Assembly (NCBI GenBank): GCA_963724385.1
Contig: CAVRUJ010000002.1
Span: 372,001 to 436,000 of the forward strand
DNA length: 64,000 nt
Reading direction: 5' to 3'
Origin: DASXQK01 sp963724385
GTDB taxonomy: Bacteria; Pseudomonadota; Alphaproteobacteria; Dongiales; Dongiaceae
Position 1 is the stretch's first letter, and each line of letters starts with the position of its first letter. Under the pieces are notes generated by a model that had not been told where the DNA came from, did no database searches, and saw only the letters and a program-made list of their open reading frames with translations. A program made the position numbers and the translations under genes. Shown one piece after another: positions 43,838 to 50,836 of the stretch.

Positions 43838-45349
43838 CTACGCCTTGCCCACTTTGACGGCCAGGAAGACCTCGTTCCCCTGGCGATTGACCAGAAGCAG
43901 CACGGCCGGCTTGTTCGCCGCCACGGCCCGCTGCACGAGCTGACCGACCTCCTCCGGTGTTGCGACCTGGTGGCGCGAGACCTGCTCGATGACGTCGCCC
44001 TGGCGCAGGCCCTGCTTGGCCGCCGGACCCTGCTCATCGACGTCGGTCACGACGACGCCCTTCACGCCGTCGGCCAGGCCCAGCTGCTGGCGCAGATCGC
44101 TCGTCAGCTCCGCCAGCTGCACGCCCAGCACCCGATTGGCCGTGCCGGTCGGGCTCTGGTTGCCGCTGTTGTCGTTGGCCGAGGCGACCTGGGATTCGTT
44201 CTTCATCTTCGCCACGGTCAGGCTGAGAGCCTTGCGCTGATCGTCGCGCCAGACCGTCACCTCGACCTGCTTGCCCGCCGGCGTGTCGGCGACGATGCGC
44301 GGCAGCTCCCGCGTCTCGTGCACCGTCTGGCCGTCGAAGGTCAGGATCACGTCGCCCTGCTGCACGCCGGCCGCGGCCGCCGGTCCGCCCGGCTGCACCG
44401 AGGCGACCAGCGAGCCGGTGGGATCGCCGAGACCGAGCGACGAGGCGATTTCAGGCGTCACCGGCTGGATCTCGACGCCGATCCAACCCCGGTCGACCCG
44501 CCCGTTCTTGCGCAGCTGGTCGATGACGGGCTTGGCCAGGTTCGAGGGAATGGCAAAACCGATGCCCACGCTTCCGCCATTGGGAGACGCGATCGCGGTG
44601 TTGATGCCGATCACGTCGCCGGCGAGGTTGAAGGTCGGTCCGCCGGAATTGCCCCGGTTGATCGAGGCATCGATCTGCAGGAAGTCGTCGAAGGGACCGT
44701 CATGGAGATCGCGGCTGCGGGCCGAGATGATCCCCGTGGTCACCGTGCCGCCGAGGCCGAAGGGATTGCCCACCGCCAGCACCCAGTCGCCGACCCGCGC
44801 GGCGTCGGAATTGCCGAAGGAGACGAAGGGCAGCGGTTTGGACGCGTCGACCTTGAGGAGGGCGAGATCGGTCTTCTTGTCCGTGCCGATCAGCTTGGCG
44901 GACAAATCCTTGCCGTCGCTGAGGGTGACCTGGATATCGGTCGAGCCGTCGATGACGTGGTTGTTGGTGACGATATAGCCGGCCGGATCGATGATGAAGC
45001 CCGAGCCCAGGGCCGTGACGCTCCCGCCCTTGTGGTTCTTGAAGTTATGGAAGAACTGCTCGAAGGGCGAACCGGGCGGGAATTGGAAAGGCAGGTCCTG
45101 CGCGTCGCCGCCGGAGACCTGCTGGGTCGAGGAGATGTTGACCACGGCCGGCGTCACCTTGGCCGCCAGGTCGGCGAAGGTTTCCGGCGCTAGGTTCTGC
45201 GCCGAGGCCGCGCCGACGGTGGTGACGACCAGAAGCGCCACGCCGGCCGCCAGCAAGCCTCTCACGGCCGATTGCGCCCTGATCCTCACGTTGGGGCTCC
45301 TCGCGCCAGGGACGCCCGGCGTCCGGACGCTCAATGCCGGTTGCATCAT
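43838..45349 (-). CDS. DegP/HtrA-type periplasmic serine protease
   Basis: A 503-residue Do-type protease. A signal peptide covers residues 28-50 (GVALLVVTTVGAASA, cleavage near AQN). The catalytic triad is His131 (NNHVID), Asp161 (TDLALL) and Ser235 (GNSGGP). Two PDZ domains follow, about 290-380 and 405-500. It cleaves or refolds damaged periplasmic proteins. It is upstream of an OmpR-type regulator, a common arrangement for protease-regulator stress loci in alphaproteobacteria. Confidence 0.93.
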   Translation of the reverse strand: MMQPALSVRTPGVPGARSPNVRIRAQSAVRGLLAAGVALLVVTTVGAASAQNLAPETFADLAAKVTPAVVNISSTQQVSGGDAQDLPFQFPPGSPFEQFFHNFKNHKGGSVTALGSGFIIDPAGYIVTNNHVIDGSTDIQVTLSDGKDLSAKLIGTDKKTDLALLKVDASKPLPFVSFGNSDAARVGDWVLAVGNPFGLGGTVTTGIISARSRDLHDGPFDDFLQIDASINRGNSGGPTFNLAGDVIGINTAIASPNGGSVGIGFAIPSNLAKPVIDQLRKNGRVDRGWIGVEIQPVTPEIASSLGLGDPTGSLVASVQPGGPAAAAGVQQGDVILTFDGQTVHETRELPRIVADTPAGKQVEVTVWRDDQRKALSLTVAKMKNESQVASANDNSGNQSPTGTANRVLGVQLAELTSDLRQQLGLADGVKGVVVTDVDEQGPAAKQGLRQGDVIEQVSRHQVATPEEVGQLVQRAVAANKPAVLLLVNRQGNEVFLAVKVGKA

Positions 45350-45540
45350 GATTCTCTGCTCTCCTTGGATTTCGTTGTGCCGCGGCCCTGAGGGACCGCC
45401 CTCACCATCGATAATTGGGCAGCGCCGCTATACCGGGCATGACCCGGCGATTAATTCGCGGTAATAGGCGGTAATGTTACCGGCGATGGCGACCGCGACT
45501 ACGTTTTGGGCCGTCACCTCAAAGGATTACCAGTCATCTC

Positions 45541-45840
45541 ATGACCGCCGACCTCGATCTCTTGAATCTCTGCCGGCCCGGCGACCGCTTGCGAACCAGG
45601 GACCGGCGGGAGGCGCGCATCGTCTTCGTTTCGCCCGAGGATGGCTTGATCGGCGGCGAAGTCCAGATGCATGGCGCTTGCTTCTGGAATCGCGAGGGAC
45701 GCTGGCGCGATGCACCCTTCGGCGCACCGGGGCCGCTCGATCTCGTCCCGCCGGCGCCCGCCGCTGCCATCGGCGAACCGCGCAGAGCTTCGATCGAGGA
45801 GGCGCTCGCCGAGGGCAACCGTCTCTATTGCTGCGATTGA
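45541..45840 (+). CDS. Hypothetical protein, 99 residues
   Basis: The start MTADLDLLNLCRPGDRLRTRDRREARIVFV is followed by a beta-rich, SH3-like looking middle (GLIGGEVQMHGACFWNREGRW) and the end GNRLYCCD. No family is recognised. It is divergent from the DegP-like gene with about 190 bases between and convergent with lysE. Codon use matches the surrounding high-GC genes, so it is probably native. Confidence 0.55.
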   Translation: MTADLDLLNLCRPGDRLRTRDRREARIVFVSPEDGLIGGEVQMHGACFWNREGRWRDAPFGAPGPLDLVPPAPAAAIGEPRRASIEEALAEGNRLYCCD

Positions 45841-45855
45841 ACCAAGCCAGCGGCC

Positions 45856-46494
45856 CTAGCGTCTCTGGCTGAAGGCCAGGCGCAGGCCGAGACCGAGAAG
45901 AACGGCGCTGGAGAACCAGGTCTGGACCCGCGCCCAGAACGGGCTGCGGGCGATGAACTGGGCGAGAGACCCGCCGGCGAATGCGACGCCGAGATTGGTC
46001 GGCAGGGCCGTCACCTGAAACAACAGGCCGAGGACGAGCATCTGCCGGCTGGGACTTCCGCGCGCCGGATCGACGAACTGCGGCAGGAAAGAGAAGAAGA
46101 ACAGCAGGACCTTCGGGTTGAGCAGGTCGGTCAGCACGCCCTGCCAGTAGATTCGGCCGAGGGGAACCTGCGGCCGGCGCTCGGCCTTGGCCGCCAGCCC
46201 GGCGATGCCGCCGGCCATGAAGCCCTTGAGGCCCAGATAGACGAGATAGGCCGCGCCGCAATACTTGACCACGGCGAAGGCCAGCGGCGAATAGACGAAC
46301 AGGGCCGACAGCCCGAAAGCGACAGCGACCGCATGGATGAGGGCGGCGCTCGACAGGCCGAAGACGGAAACGATGCCGGCACGCCGGCCCTGGGCCATGC
46401 AGCGCGACAGGATGAAGAGGATCGAGGGCCCCGGCGTGAGATTGAGCGCAAGCGCCGCGATCATGAACAGCGCGATGGTCTGGCCGGTCGGCAT
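45856..46494 (-). CDS. LysE/RhtB family exporter
   Basis: A 212-residue inner-membrane amino-acid exporter with about six helices. AALALNLTPGPSILFILSRCMAQGRRAGIVSV is the LysE N-terminal signature, and LTDLLNPKVLLFFFSFLPQFV is typical of the RhtB branch. Substrate unknown. ATG at 46494 gives the usual start; 84 bases upstream of it lies the left end of the inserted mobile element. Confidence 0.88.
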   Translation of the reverse strand: MPTGQTIALFMIAALALNLTPGPSILFILSRCMAQGRRAGIVSVFGLSSAALIHAVAVAFGLSALFVYSPLAFAVVKYCGAAYLVYLGLKGFMAGGIAGLAAKAERRPQVPLGRIYWQGVLTDLLNPKVLLFFFSFLPQFVDPARGSPSRQMLVLGLLFQVTALPTNLGVAFAGGSLAQFIARSPFWARVQTWFSSAVLLGLGLRLAFSQRR

Positions 46495-46565
46495 GGCGGA
46501 GCTCCGTGAGTGCAAGCCACCGCTCAGTATAAGGCCCCGATCGCAACGCTGCACTTTGCCGGAAA

Positions 46566-46578
46566 GCCGGTCGCCGGG
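46566..46578. repeat. Left copy of 13-bp target-site duplication
   Basis: GCCGGTCGCCGGG lies immediately outside the left inverted repeat (one T, 46579, intervenes). An identical copy abuts the right inverted repeat at 49853-49865. It belongs to the high-GC host sequence, as expected for a duplicated target. Confidence 0.8.
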
Positions 46579-46579
46579 T

Positions 46580-46598
46580 ACTGCATCAGTCTGAAATC
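46580..46598. repeat. Left terminal inverted repeat
   Basis: ACTGCATCAGTCTGAAATC, the exact reverse complement of 49834-49852. Similarity continues inward imperfectly (CTTGAA and GCCG blocks at comparable distances), suggesting a terminal repeat of about 40 bases. Confidence 0.85.
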
Positions 46599-46865
46599 CA
46601 AGGCTCTTGAAATCTAGCCGACGAATCACCACCGCTTCTAAATTCCAAAAGCTGGGAGAGAGTGAGGTAGCAGACCGCCCGTTTTGGGTCGTTTCTGCCT
46701 AACCGCTTCAGCCTTCCAGCTAGGACATTGGCGTGGCTGGATTAAAGGCGGATTCATCGCGGGAGTATCTCGGTACGCAAGCGGAATTGGTAGCGAGCGG
46801 GTATTTCCGAGTTTTGACGCAATGGGAGCGGGTGGTTGGGCGCGTTGCTGTGGTCGTCTTTCGGG
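46599..46865. other. Left arm of mobile element, no convincing gene
   Basis: AT-richer 267-base stretch between the left inverted repeat and the 65-residue gene. A GTG-started plus-strand reading from 46733 exists, but half of it is antisense to the next gene, and its C-terminal part looks non-coding. I see no other gene. Confidence 0.4.
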
Positions 46866-47063
46866 TTATTGGATGTTCGATTTGGGCTGTATGCGTCGGG
46901 CGATATCTAGCAAAGAATCAAATGCAGCGCGGGCGCAATCCCAGTCTTCGGTGGTACCGTCTGCGAAGGTTATCCGAAGGTAGAGAATCGCCGCCGTGCC
47001 CAGATCGTAGTCGGGATCATTCGACATGAGCGCGTCGATATCGGTGATGACCTGGGAGTGCAT
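46866..47063 (-). CDS. Small acidic hypothetical protein in mobile element, 65 residues
   Basis: The product reads MHSQVITDIDALMSNDPDYD at the start and ends DIARRIQPKSNIQ; no known family is recognised. A strong GGAGG six bases before the ATG supports translation. It begins 15 bases after the transposase stop on the same strand, so both are probably on one transcript. An accessory role in transposition or a cargo role are both possible. Confidence 0.6.
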   Translation of the reverse strand: MHSQVITDIDALMSNDPDYDLGTAAILYLRITFADGTTEDWDCARAAFDSLLDIARRIQPKSNIQ

Positions 47064-47078
47064 AAGCTGCCTCCACGG

Positions 47079-47957
47079 TTAAGCTGCCTTTTTCTTATAT
47101 GGCCCGCGTTTCTTAGGCGCGCCTTCTGCGTCATCAATTAGTTTAACGATATCGCTGATTTCCCACAGCCGGCTTTCGATACCTGCCGCCATAGCGGGGC
47201 TCATTTTCACCGCCGAATTGATGCGGACAAAGTTGTAGTACATGAAATAGAGCGCCTGGGCGTGATGATGGTTTGCCAACTTTTTGCTGTGTGCATTCGT
47301 CAGTCTTGTGAACCTCCGCATTGACATGCGCATGGTGAGGTTCTGGCGCTCGACGTACGATGTCGAAACGTGGTCGTGGTCCGGGTTACCAGTGATTTTG
47401 GCCTTGCGAGCGCCGATGCATTCGGCGGGGCTATATCGGCCCTTGGCGCTATCGGGCGAAGCGCCATACAGCTTCACCAACATGGCGTAGTCAATATCCT
47501 CGCCAAAGGCTCCCTCGACAGCTTCCAGATATGCCTTGTGGCCATCGGTCGTTAACTGCACGCGATTTGCCAAACGCGAGCGCAGATCATCCATGAGGCC
47601 CATCGCATATTCGCTATCCCGAGCACCAGAGAGATAGCTAATGACCAGCTTGGAGCGGGCATCGATTGCCGTCCAAGTCCAGACATCGCCATAGGCCAAA
47701 TCCTGCCGCTTCGCCGTCGCAATGTTCTTCTGCTTGCTATAGCAGAATGACCAAATTTCATCGCACTGAACCCGTTGCGCTTTCACGTTACGGACATGCG
47801 TGTCGTGGTACTCGGCACAGACGACGCCAGCGTCCACTAACAGCTTCGCAATCGTGTTGAATGATGCGCCCGTCACCCGGGCGATGGCCCGCATCGAAGA
47901 GCCTTCGCAAAGCAGGTGAAGGATTTGAACGCGGGTCTGAGGGGCCAATTTCTTCAT
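47079..47957 (-). CDS. IS1-type DDE transposase
   Basis: A 292-residue transposase. N-terminal helix-turn-helix at about 6-45 (QILHLLCEGSSMRAIARVTG). The DDE residues are visible: Asp66 in VQCDEIWSF, Asp138 in QLTTDGHKAY and Glu203 in SYVERQNLTMRMSMRRFTRL. The C-terminus is Lys-rich (KKRGPYKKKAA). Single-frame IS1-type proteins with these motifs are widespread in alphaproteobacteria. The frame is intact, so the element could be active. ATG at 47957 is preferred; ATG at 47996 is in frame. Confidence 0.88.
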   Translation of the reverse strand: MKKLAPQTRVQILHLLCEGSSMRAIARVTGASFNTIAKLLVDAGVVCAEYHDTHVRNVKAQRVQCDEIWSFCYSKQKNIATAKRQDLAYGDVWTWTAIDARSKLVISYLSGARDSEYAMGLMDDLRSRLANRVQLTTDGHKAYLEAVEGAFGEDIDYAMLVKLYGASPDSAKGRYSPAECIGARKAKITGNPDHDHVSTSYVERQNLTMRMSMRRFTRLTNAHSKKLANHHHAQALYFMYYNFVRINSAVKMSPAMAAGIESRLWEISDIVKLIDDAEGAPKKRGPYKKKAA

Positions 47958-48077
47958 GGCCCCAGTGTATGAACTTATTTTCCTACCGGCAAGCATAATT
48001 TTTCAGTATGGATTTTGCTGGGACTCCTGCTTGTGGTCGAGATAGATTCGGCGCTTAGGGGTTGTCCTACACGCGTG

Positions 48078-48093
48078 TTGACATATATGTCAA
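48078..48093. promoter_or_regulatory. 16-bp perfect palindrome at the head of the cargo operon
   Basis: TTGACATATATGTCAA is its own reverse complement. It overlaps the candidate start codon of the first cargo gene and begins with a perfect -35-like TTGACA. A likely operator for the XRE regulator encoded by the second gene. Confidence 0.6.
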
Positions 48094-48602
48094 TGGCTGC
48101 TCAAATCGATGGGCTAGTCGAGGCTGGGAAGCTCGTGCCCTATCCTATGCTAGTGCGGTCTTCCCCAAGGAAGATCTATATGTCGATTTGCGTTGCAGAC
48201 ATGGTTGATGCGGCTTGGGAAGATTCAGACGATGCTGTCCTCTTCGCCCAGTGTAGAGCCTTACTGGAGGACTATGTCCGGAACAATTGGATACGTCTGC
48301 GCTGGGACCCCGATCAGGATGTGCCAGCGAACATCGCGCGGGTGAGGCCGCCCGGTCTATATGTGTTCGATTTCCGAAGTAAGGGAAAGGATGGGGGCAT
48401 CAGGGTATTTGGGGCCTTTGCCGCCAAGGATTGGTTTGTTGCTCTCACGTGGGAGTTTCGCAACGAAGTTGACTGGGATTTCGAACCAACGAATTGCCTT
48501 AAGACGTGGATAGACCTCTTTAACACCGCGCCGCCCTATCTAGGGAGTGATGCAAATGACTACCTCTCGTCAAATTACTCCATTGCCCATGCCGACGGGT
48601 GA
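48087..48602 (+). CDS. Cargo gene 1: unknown protein, possible toxin of a TA-like pair
   Basis: About 171 residues from ATG 48087; the frame is open from a TTG at 48015 (195 residues). No family is firmly recognised. The middle (PPGLYVFDFRSKGKDGGIRVFGAFAAKDWFVAL) has the strand pattern of RelE/HigB-like RNases, where a strand ending in R-G or R-V is followed by a hydrophobic strand. Position before an XRE gene, overlapping it by 47 bases, resembles higBA-type operons. Lower GC than the host genes. The toxin idea is an inference from layout and pattern. Confidence 0.6.
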   Translation: MSMAAQIDGLVEAGKLVPYPMLVRSSPRKIYMSICVADMVDAAWEDSDDAVLFAQCRALLEDYVRNNWIRLRWDPDQDVPANIARVRPPGLYVFDFRSKGKDGGIRVFGAFAAKDWFVALTWEFRNEVDWDFEPTNCLKTWIDLFNTAPPYLGSDANDYLSSNYSIAHADG

Positions 48603-49119
48603 TGAGCCCATCTCCAAAGGCGTCCTGAGCTACATGAGTGCGAGGTATCAGACGAATGTCCATAGTCTGGTATTAGAGGAATTCGAGCGTAGCGGCATGA
48701 CGAGCGCACAAGTTGCCCGTAGGCTACGGATGGACCCGGGACAGTTAGCGCGCCTATTGGGCAATCCAAGCAATATGACGCTTGACACATTGTCCGGTCT
48801 TCTCTTCGCAATAGCTGGAAAAGAGCCGGACACCAACGCTCTAAAATATGGCGAGATGGATGCGCGGCAGAATGAGTTTAAAGAAGTTCACGTGTCGTCC
48901 GCTGATATCATCCAGCCAGTTATAATGCGAGAAACGAAAATCGTGTTCCTGCTTGTCAACGCGCCTTTTAAAACTGAGCCGCAAGAAATCGGAATGTACA
49001 AACGTGCAATTGCGATTGAGCGCGGCGCGATGCAATTTCTATCTCTCGGAACCAATAGCTTTTGGTCCGGCCCCACAAACATGATCAAACAGCGCTACGA
49101 AAAAGTCGAGGTCGCGTGA
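48556..49119 (+). CDS. Cargo gene 2: XRE-family HTH regulator
   Basis: A 187-residue protein. The helix-turn-helix at about 38-90 reads EEFERSGMTSAQVARRLRMDPGQLARLLG, followed by NMTLDTLSGLLFAIAG, a classic XRE pattern. Residues 95-187 form an extra domain of unknown function (VIMRETKIVFLLVNAPFKTE...). AGGGAG lies eight bases before the chosen ATG at 48556. Probable antitoxin or repressor that binds the palindrome upstream of cargo gene 1. Confidence 0.75.
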   Translation: MTTSRQITPLPMPTGDEPISKGVLSYMSARYQTNVHSLVLEEFERSGMTSAQVARRLRMDPGQLARLLGNPSNMTLDTLSGLLFAIAGKEPDTNALKYGEMDARQNEFKEVHVSSADIIQPVIMRETKIVFLLVNAPFKTEPQEIGMYKRAIAIERGAMQFLSLGTNSFWSGPTNMIKQRYEKVEVA

Positions 49120-49391
49120 TGGTCGAGGCAAATCAATACTCGTTGACCCACAAAGAGCTACTGGAATTGCTAATCAAACATATCAACGTGCACGAAGGTA
49201 GATGGCAGCTACTATTTAATATTGCGGTAGCGACAGGGGTCCTCGGGCCCACTCCGGAGCAATCGTTCCCTGGAGTGATGGTGACAATTCCCAATGTGGG
49301 AATCCAACGTCTTGCCCCAGGGACCGCGACTAACTTGCCGGGCACTCTTGTGGCGGACGCGGCGGAGGTAAATCCGGCTAAGCCGGACTAA
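49119..49391 (+). CDS. Cargo gene 3: hypothetical protein, 90 residues
   Basis: Its ATG shares one base with the cargo gene 2 stop (TGATG), so translation is coupled. The N-terminal half is helical (LTHKELLELLIKHINVHEGRWQLLFNIAVATG); the C-terminal half is Pro/Gly-rich. No family recognised. The coupling makes it a likely third component of the same module. Confidence 0.6.
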   Translation: MVEANQYSLTHKELLELLIKHINVHEGRWQLLFNIAVATGVLGPTPEQSFPGVMVTIPNVGIQRLAPGTATNLPGTLVADAAEVNPAKPD

Positions 49392-49606
49392 CGCCACCTT
49401 TTGGCGGCAGCTGCCTTCGCGATTTTAGACCGTTGTTCAGGCGAAAGTTTTGCCGCTCGCGCCTTTCCGCCGCGCCTGCCCAGTTCGGCGGCGGCGCTCT
49501 CCAGGGGCAGCTTCTCCTGAATTTCCCCCGTCGCGATCTTGGCCGCCATGATCGCGGCGCCGATCACATCGGCAGGTCGTTTCTCGCCACGCGGACCCTT
49601 AGCCAC
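49388..49606 (-). CDS. Small basic protein, 72 residues, histone-H1-like repeats
   Basis: Begins MAKGPRGEKRPADVIGAAI and ends AELGRRGGKARAAKLSPEQR followed by AKRWR. This small Ala/Lys/Arg-rich family is frequent in alphaproteobacterial accessory regions; a nucleic-acid-binding role is plausible but unproven. The GTG start overlaps the upstream 57-residue gene by eight bases. Its stop overlaps the stop of the convergent cargo gene 3. Confidence 0.65.
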   Translation of the reverse strand: MAKGPRGEKRPADVIGAAIMAAKIATGEIQEKLPLESAAAELGRRGGKARAAKLSPEQRSKIAKAAAAKRWR

Positions 49607-49772
49607 GGGGTTCCTCGAAAATTAGCTTAAGCTCGAATGCCTCTAGGCCCTTTTGGATCAAATCGGGATGCACCTCCATCCAAGCTCGCGCATCTTTCTC
49701 ATTCTCAAACTGGGGGGCTTCGGGGATTGGTGTTACGACTTGGCCGCGCCTCTTGGCTATCGTGTAATGCAT
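49599..49772 (-). CDS. Hypothetical protein in mobile element, 57 residues
   Basis: Starts MHYTIAKRRGQVVTPIPEAP with a perfect GGAGG five bases upstream of the ATG at 49772. It has an acidic centre (FENEKDARAWMEVHPDLI). No family recognised. It forms a two-gene unit with the basic 72-residue protein downstream, reminiscent of small paired modules. Confidence 0.6.
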   Translation of the reverse strand: MHYTIAKRRGQVVTPIPEAPQFENEKDARAWMEVHPDLIQKGLEAFELKLIFEEPRG

Positions 49773-49833
49773 TGCTGCCTCCATGCTTGGCGGAAAGCAT
49801 GGTAGCAGATGGCGGCCGGTTCAAGCGGGATCA

Positions 49834-49852
49834 GATTTCAGACTGATGCAGT
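49834..49852. repeat. Right terminal inverted repeat
   Basis: GATTTCAGACTGATGCAGT, exact reverse complement of the left repeat at 46580-46598; it marks the right end of the mobile element. Confidence 0.85.
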
Positions 49853-49865
49853 GCCGGTCGCCGGG
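49853..49865. repeat. Right copy of 13-bp target-site duplication
   Basis: GCCGGTCGCCGGG, identical to 46566-46578, directly abutting the right inverted repeat. The next base is G here and T at the left copy. Confidence 0.8.
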
Positions 49866-49911
49866 GTGGCTTGCGCCTTCGGCCGGCCTTGATTTATGGT
49901 GCGCGCCTTCC

Positions 49912-49986
49912 GCCGCCGTAGCTCAGTGGTAGAGCGCGCCCTTGGTAAGGGCGAGGTCGAGTGTTCAATCCACTCCGGCGGCACCA
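49912..49986 (+). tRNA. tRNA-Thr (anticodon GGT)
   Basis: The acceptor arm GCCGCCG pairs with CGGCGGC, the D-arm is GCTC/GAGC, the anticodon stem CGCCC/GGGCG closes the loop TTGGTAA, and the T-arm is GAGTG-TTCAATC-CACTC. CCA is encoded (49984-49986). It lies 46 bases right of the duplicated target of the mobile element; the tRNA is intact. Confidence 0.97.
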
Positions 49987-50037
49987 TGCGCCTGAGCCCT
50001 GCGATCCGCGAAAAGCCGGGCCCCCCATCGCCCAACG

Positions 50038-50739
50038 TCACCCAGCCCGTTTCCTCGCCACCACATGGTAGCCCGTGCATAGAGTATCGACAGAGCGCTT
50101 GGTCTTGCGCTTGAACGCGTAATAGAAGAACGCGGGCGCCAGGATCATCTTCGCCAGGAACGAGTGGGAGTCCGAGGTGCGGTTCAGCTCGACGGCCATC
50201 CAGCTGTAGTAGTCCCCGACCGGCTCCAGAATGCCTATGTCGAACCCGAGCTCGGGGAGGAACCGCTCGAACCAGCGGTCGCTGAAGCCGGAGTAGAAGA
50301 AATACGGATCCATGTGCCTCAGGCAATTGCTGGGCGCCGTCAGGATCAATGTCCCGCCGGGCTTCAGCAGGCGCGCGACCTCCTTGAGCGCGTCGATGGG
50401 ATAGGGAATGTGTTCGAGGACCTCCGAGCAGAGGATCGCATCGAAGGTGGCGTCCTTCTCGTCGATCGCCCAGATGTCCCCGACATAATCCAGCTTGCCA
50501 TAGCGGAATCCTTCCTTGCCGCCCGCCCCCTCGCAGCCGAGCATCTTCTTGTCGTCGGTCGTGTAGCCGCCGAAATCCTGGGCCCGATAGCTCAAATGTC
50601 CGCAATCCGGACGATAGGGCTGGGTCCCTGAGCCGGCATCCAGGATCAGCGAGCCCGCGGGAATGAGCGAAAGCTGTCGGCGGACGAAGGCGTCCCGGGC
50701 GTATTGGTTGATCAGGCGGCGTTTCAGTGGCGGAAACAT
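50038..50739 (-). CDS. Class I SAM-dependent methyltransferase
   Basis: A 233-residue protein with the Rossmann motif SLILDAGSGTQPY (about 30-42) and the motif-IV-like FDAILCSEVLEHIPYPIDAL, followed by LLKPGGTLILTAPSN. These are typical of small-molecule or quinone/lipid-type methyltransferases. Substrate unknown. It is downstream of the tRNA on the opposite strand and next to a second methyltransferase-like gene. Confidence 0.82.
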   Translation of the reverse strand: MFPPLKRRLINQYARDAFVRRQLSLIPAGSLILDAGSGTQPYRPDCGHLSYRAQDFGGYTTDDKKMLGCEGAGGKEGFRYGKLDYVGDIWAIDEKDATFDAILCSEVLEHIPYPIDALKEVARLLKPGGTLILTAPSNCLRHMDPYFFYSGFSDRWFERFLPELGFDIGILEPVGDYYSWMAVELNRTSDSHSFLAKMILAPAFFYYAFKRKTKRSVDTLCTGYHVVARKRAG

Positions 50740-50836
50740 GGGGTGCAGATGCCCTCACCGCTTCAAAGCGACGCTATCCATTATGCAGTCGGGCTGGCAA
50801 AGGCCAGCCGAAACGATTGCATCCGGGCGGCCCGGC

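Larger units (their letters stand above)
46579..49852. mobile_element. IS1-type transposon with cargo genes, about 3.27 kb
   Basis: Bounded by 19-base perfect terminal inverted repeats (46580-46598 and 49834-49852) and flanked by a 13-base direct repeat of host DNA. The inner sequence is visibly AT-richer than both flanks. It encodes one DDE transposase and six small genes: 65 residues downstream of the transposase; a plus-strand trio of 171, 187 and 90 residues; and a minus-strand pair of 57 and 72 residues. The element sits between lysE and tRNA-Thr. Family assignment to IS1 rests on transposase motifs; the cargo is unusual. Confidence 0.85.

Noticed and set aside
46733..47029. Plus-strand reading of 98 residues in the left arm of the mobile element
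   Set aside because: Half is antisense to the better-supported 65-residue gene, and its C-terminus is low-complexity; only a weak AGGA precedes the GTG.
49912..49986. tRNA-Thr as integration site of the mobile element
   Set aside because: The element ends 59 bases upstream of the tRNA, has DDE-type ends and a target duplication, and encodes no integrase; the tRNA is intact.
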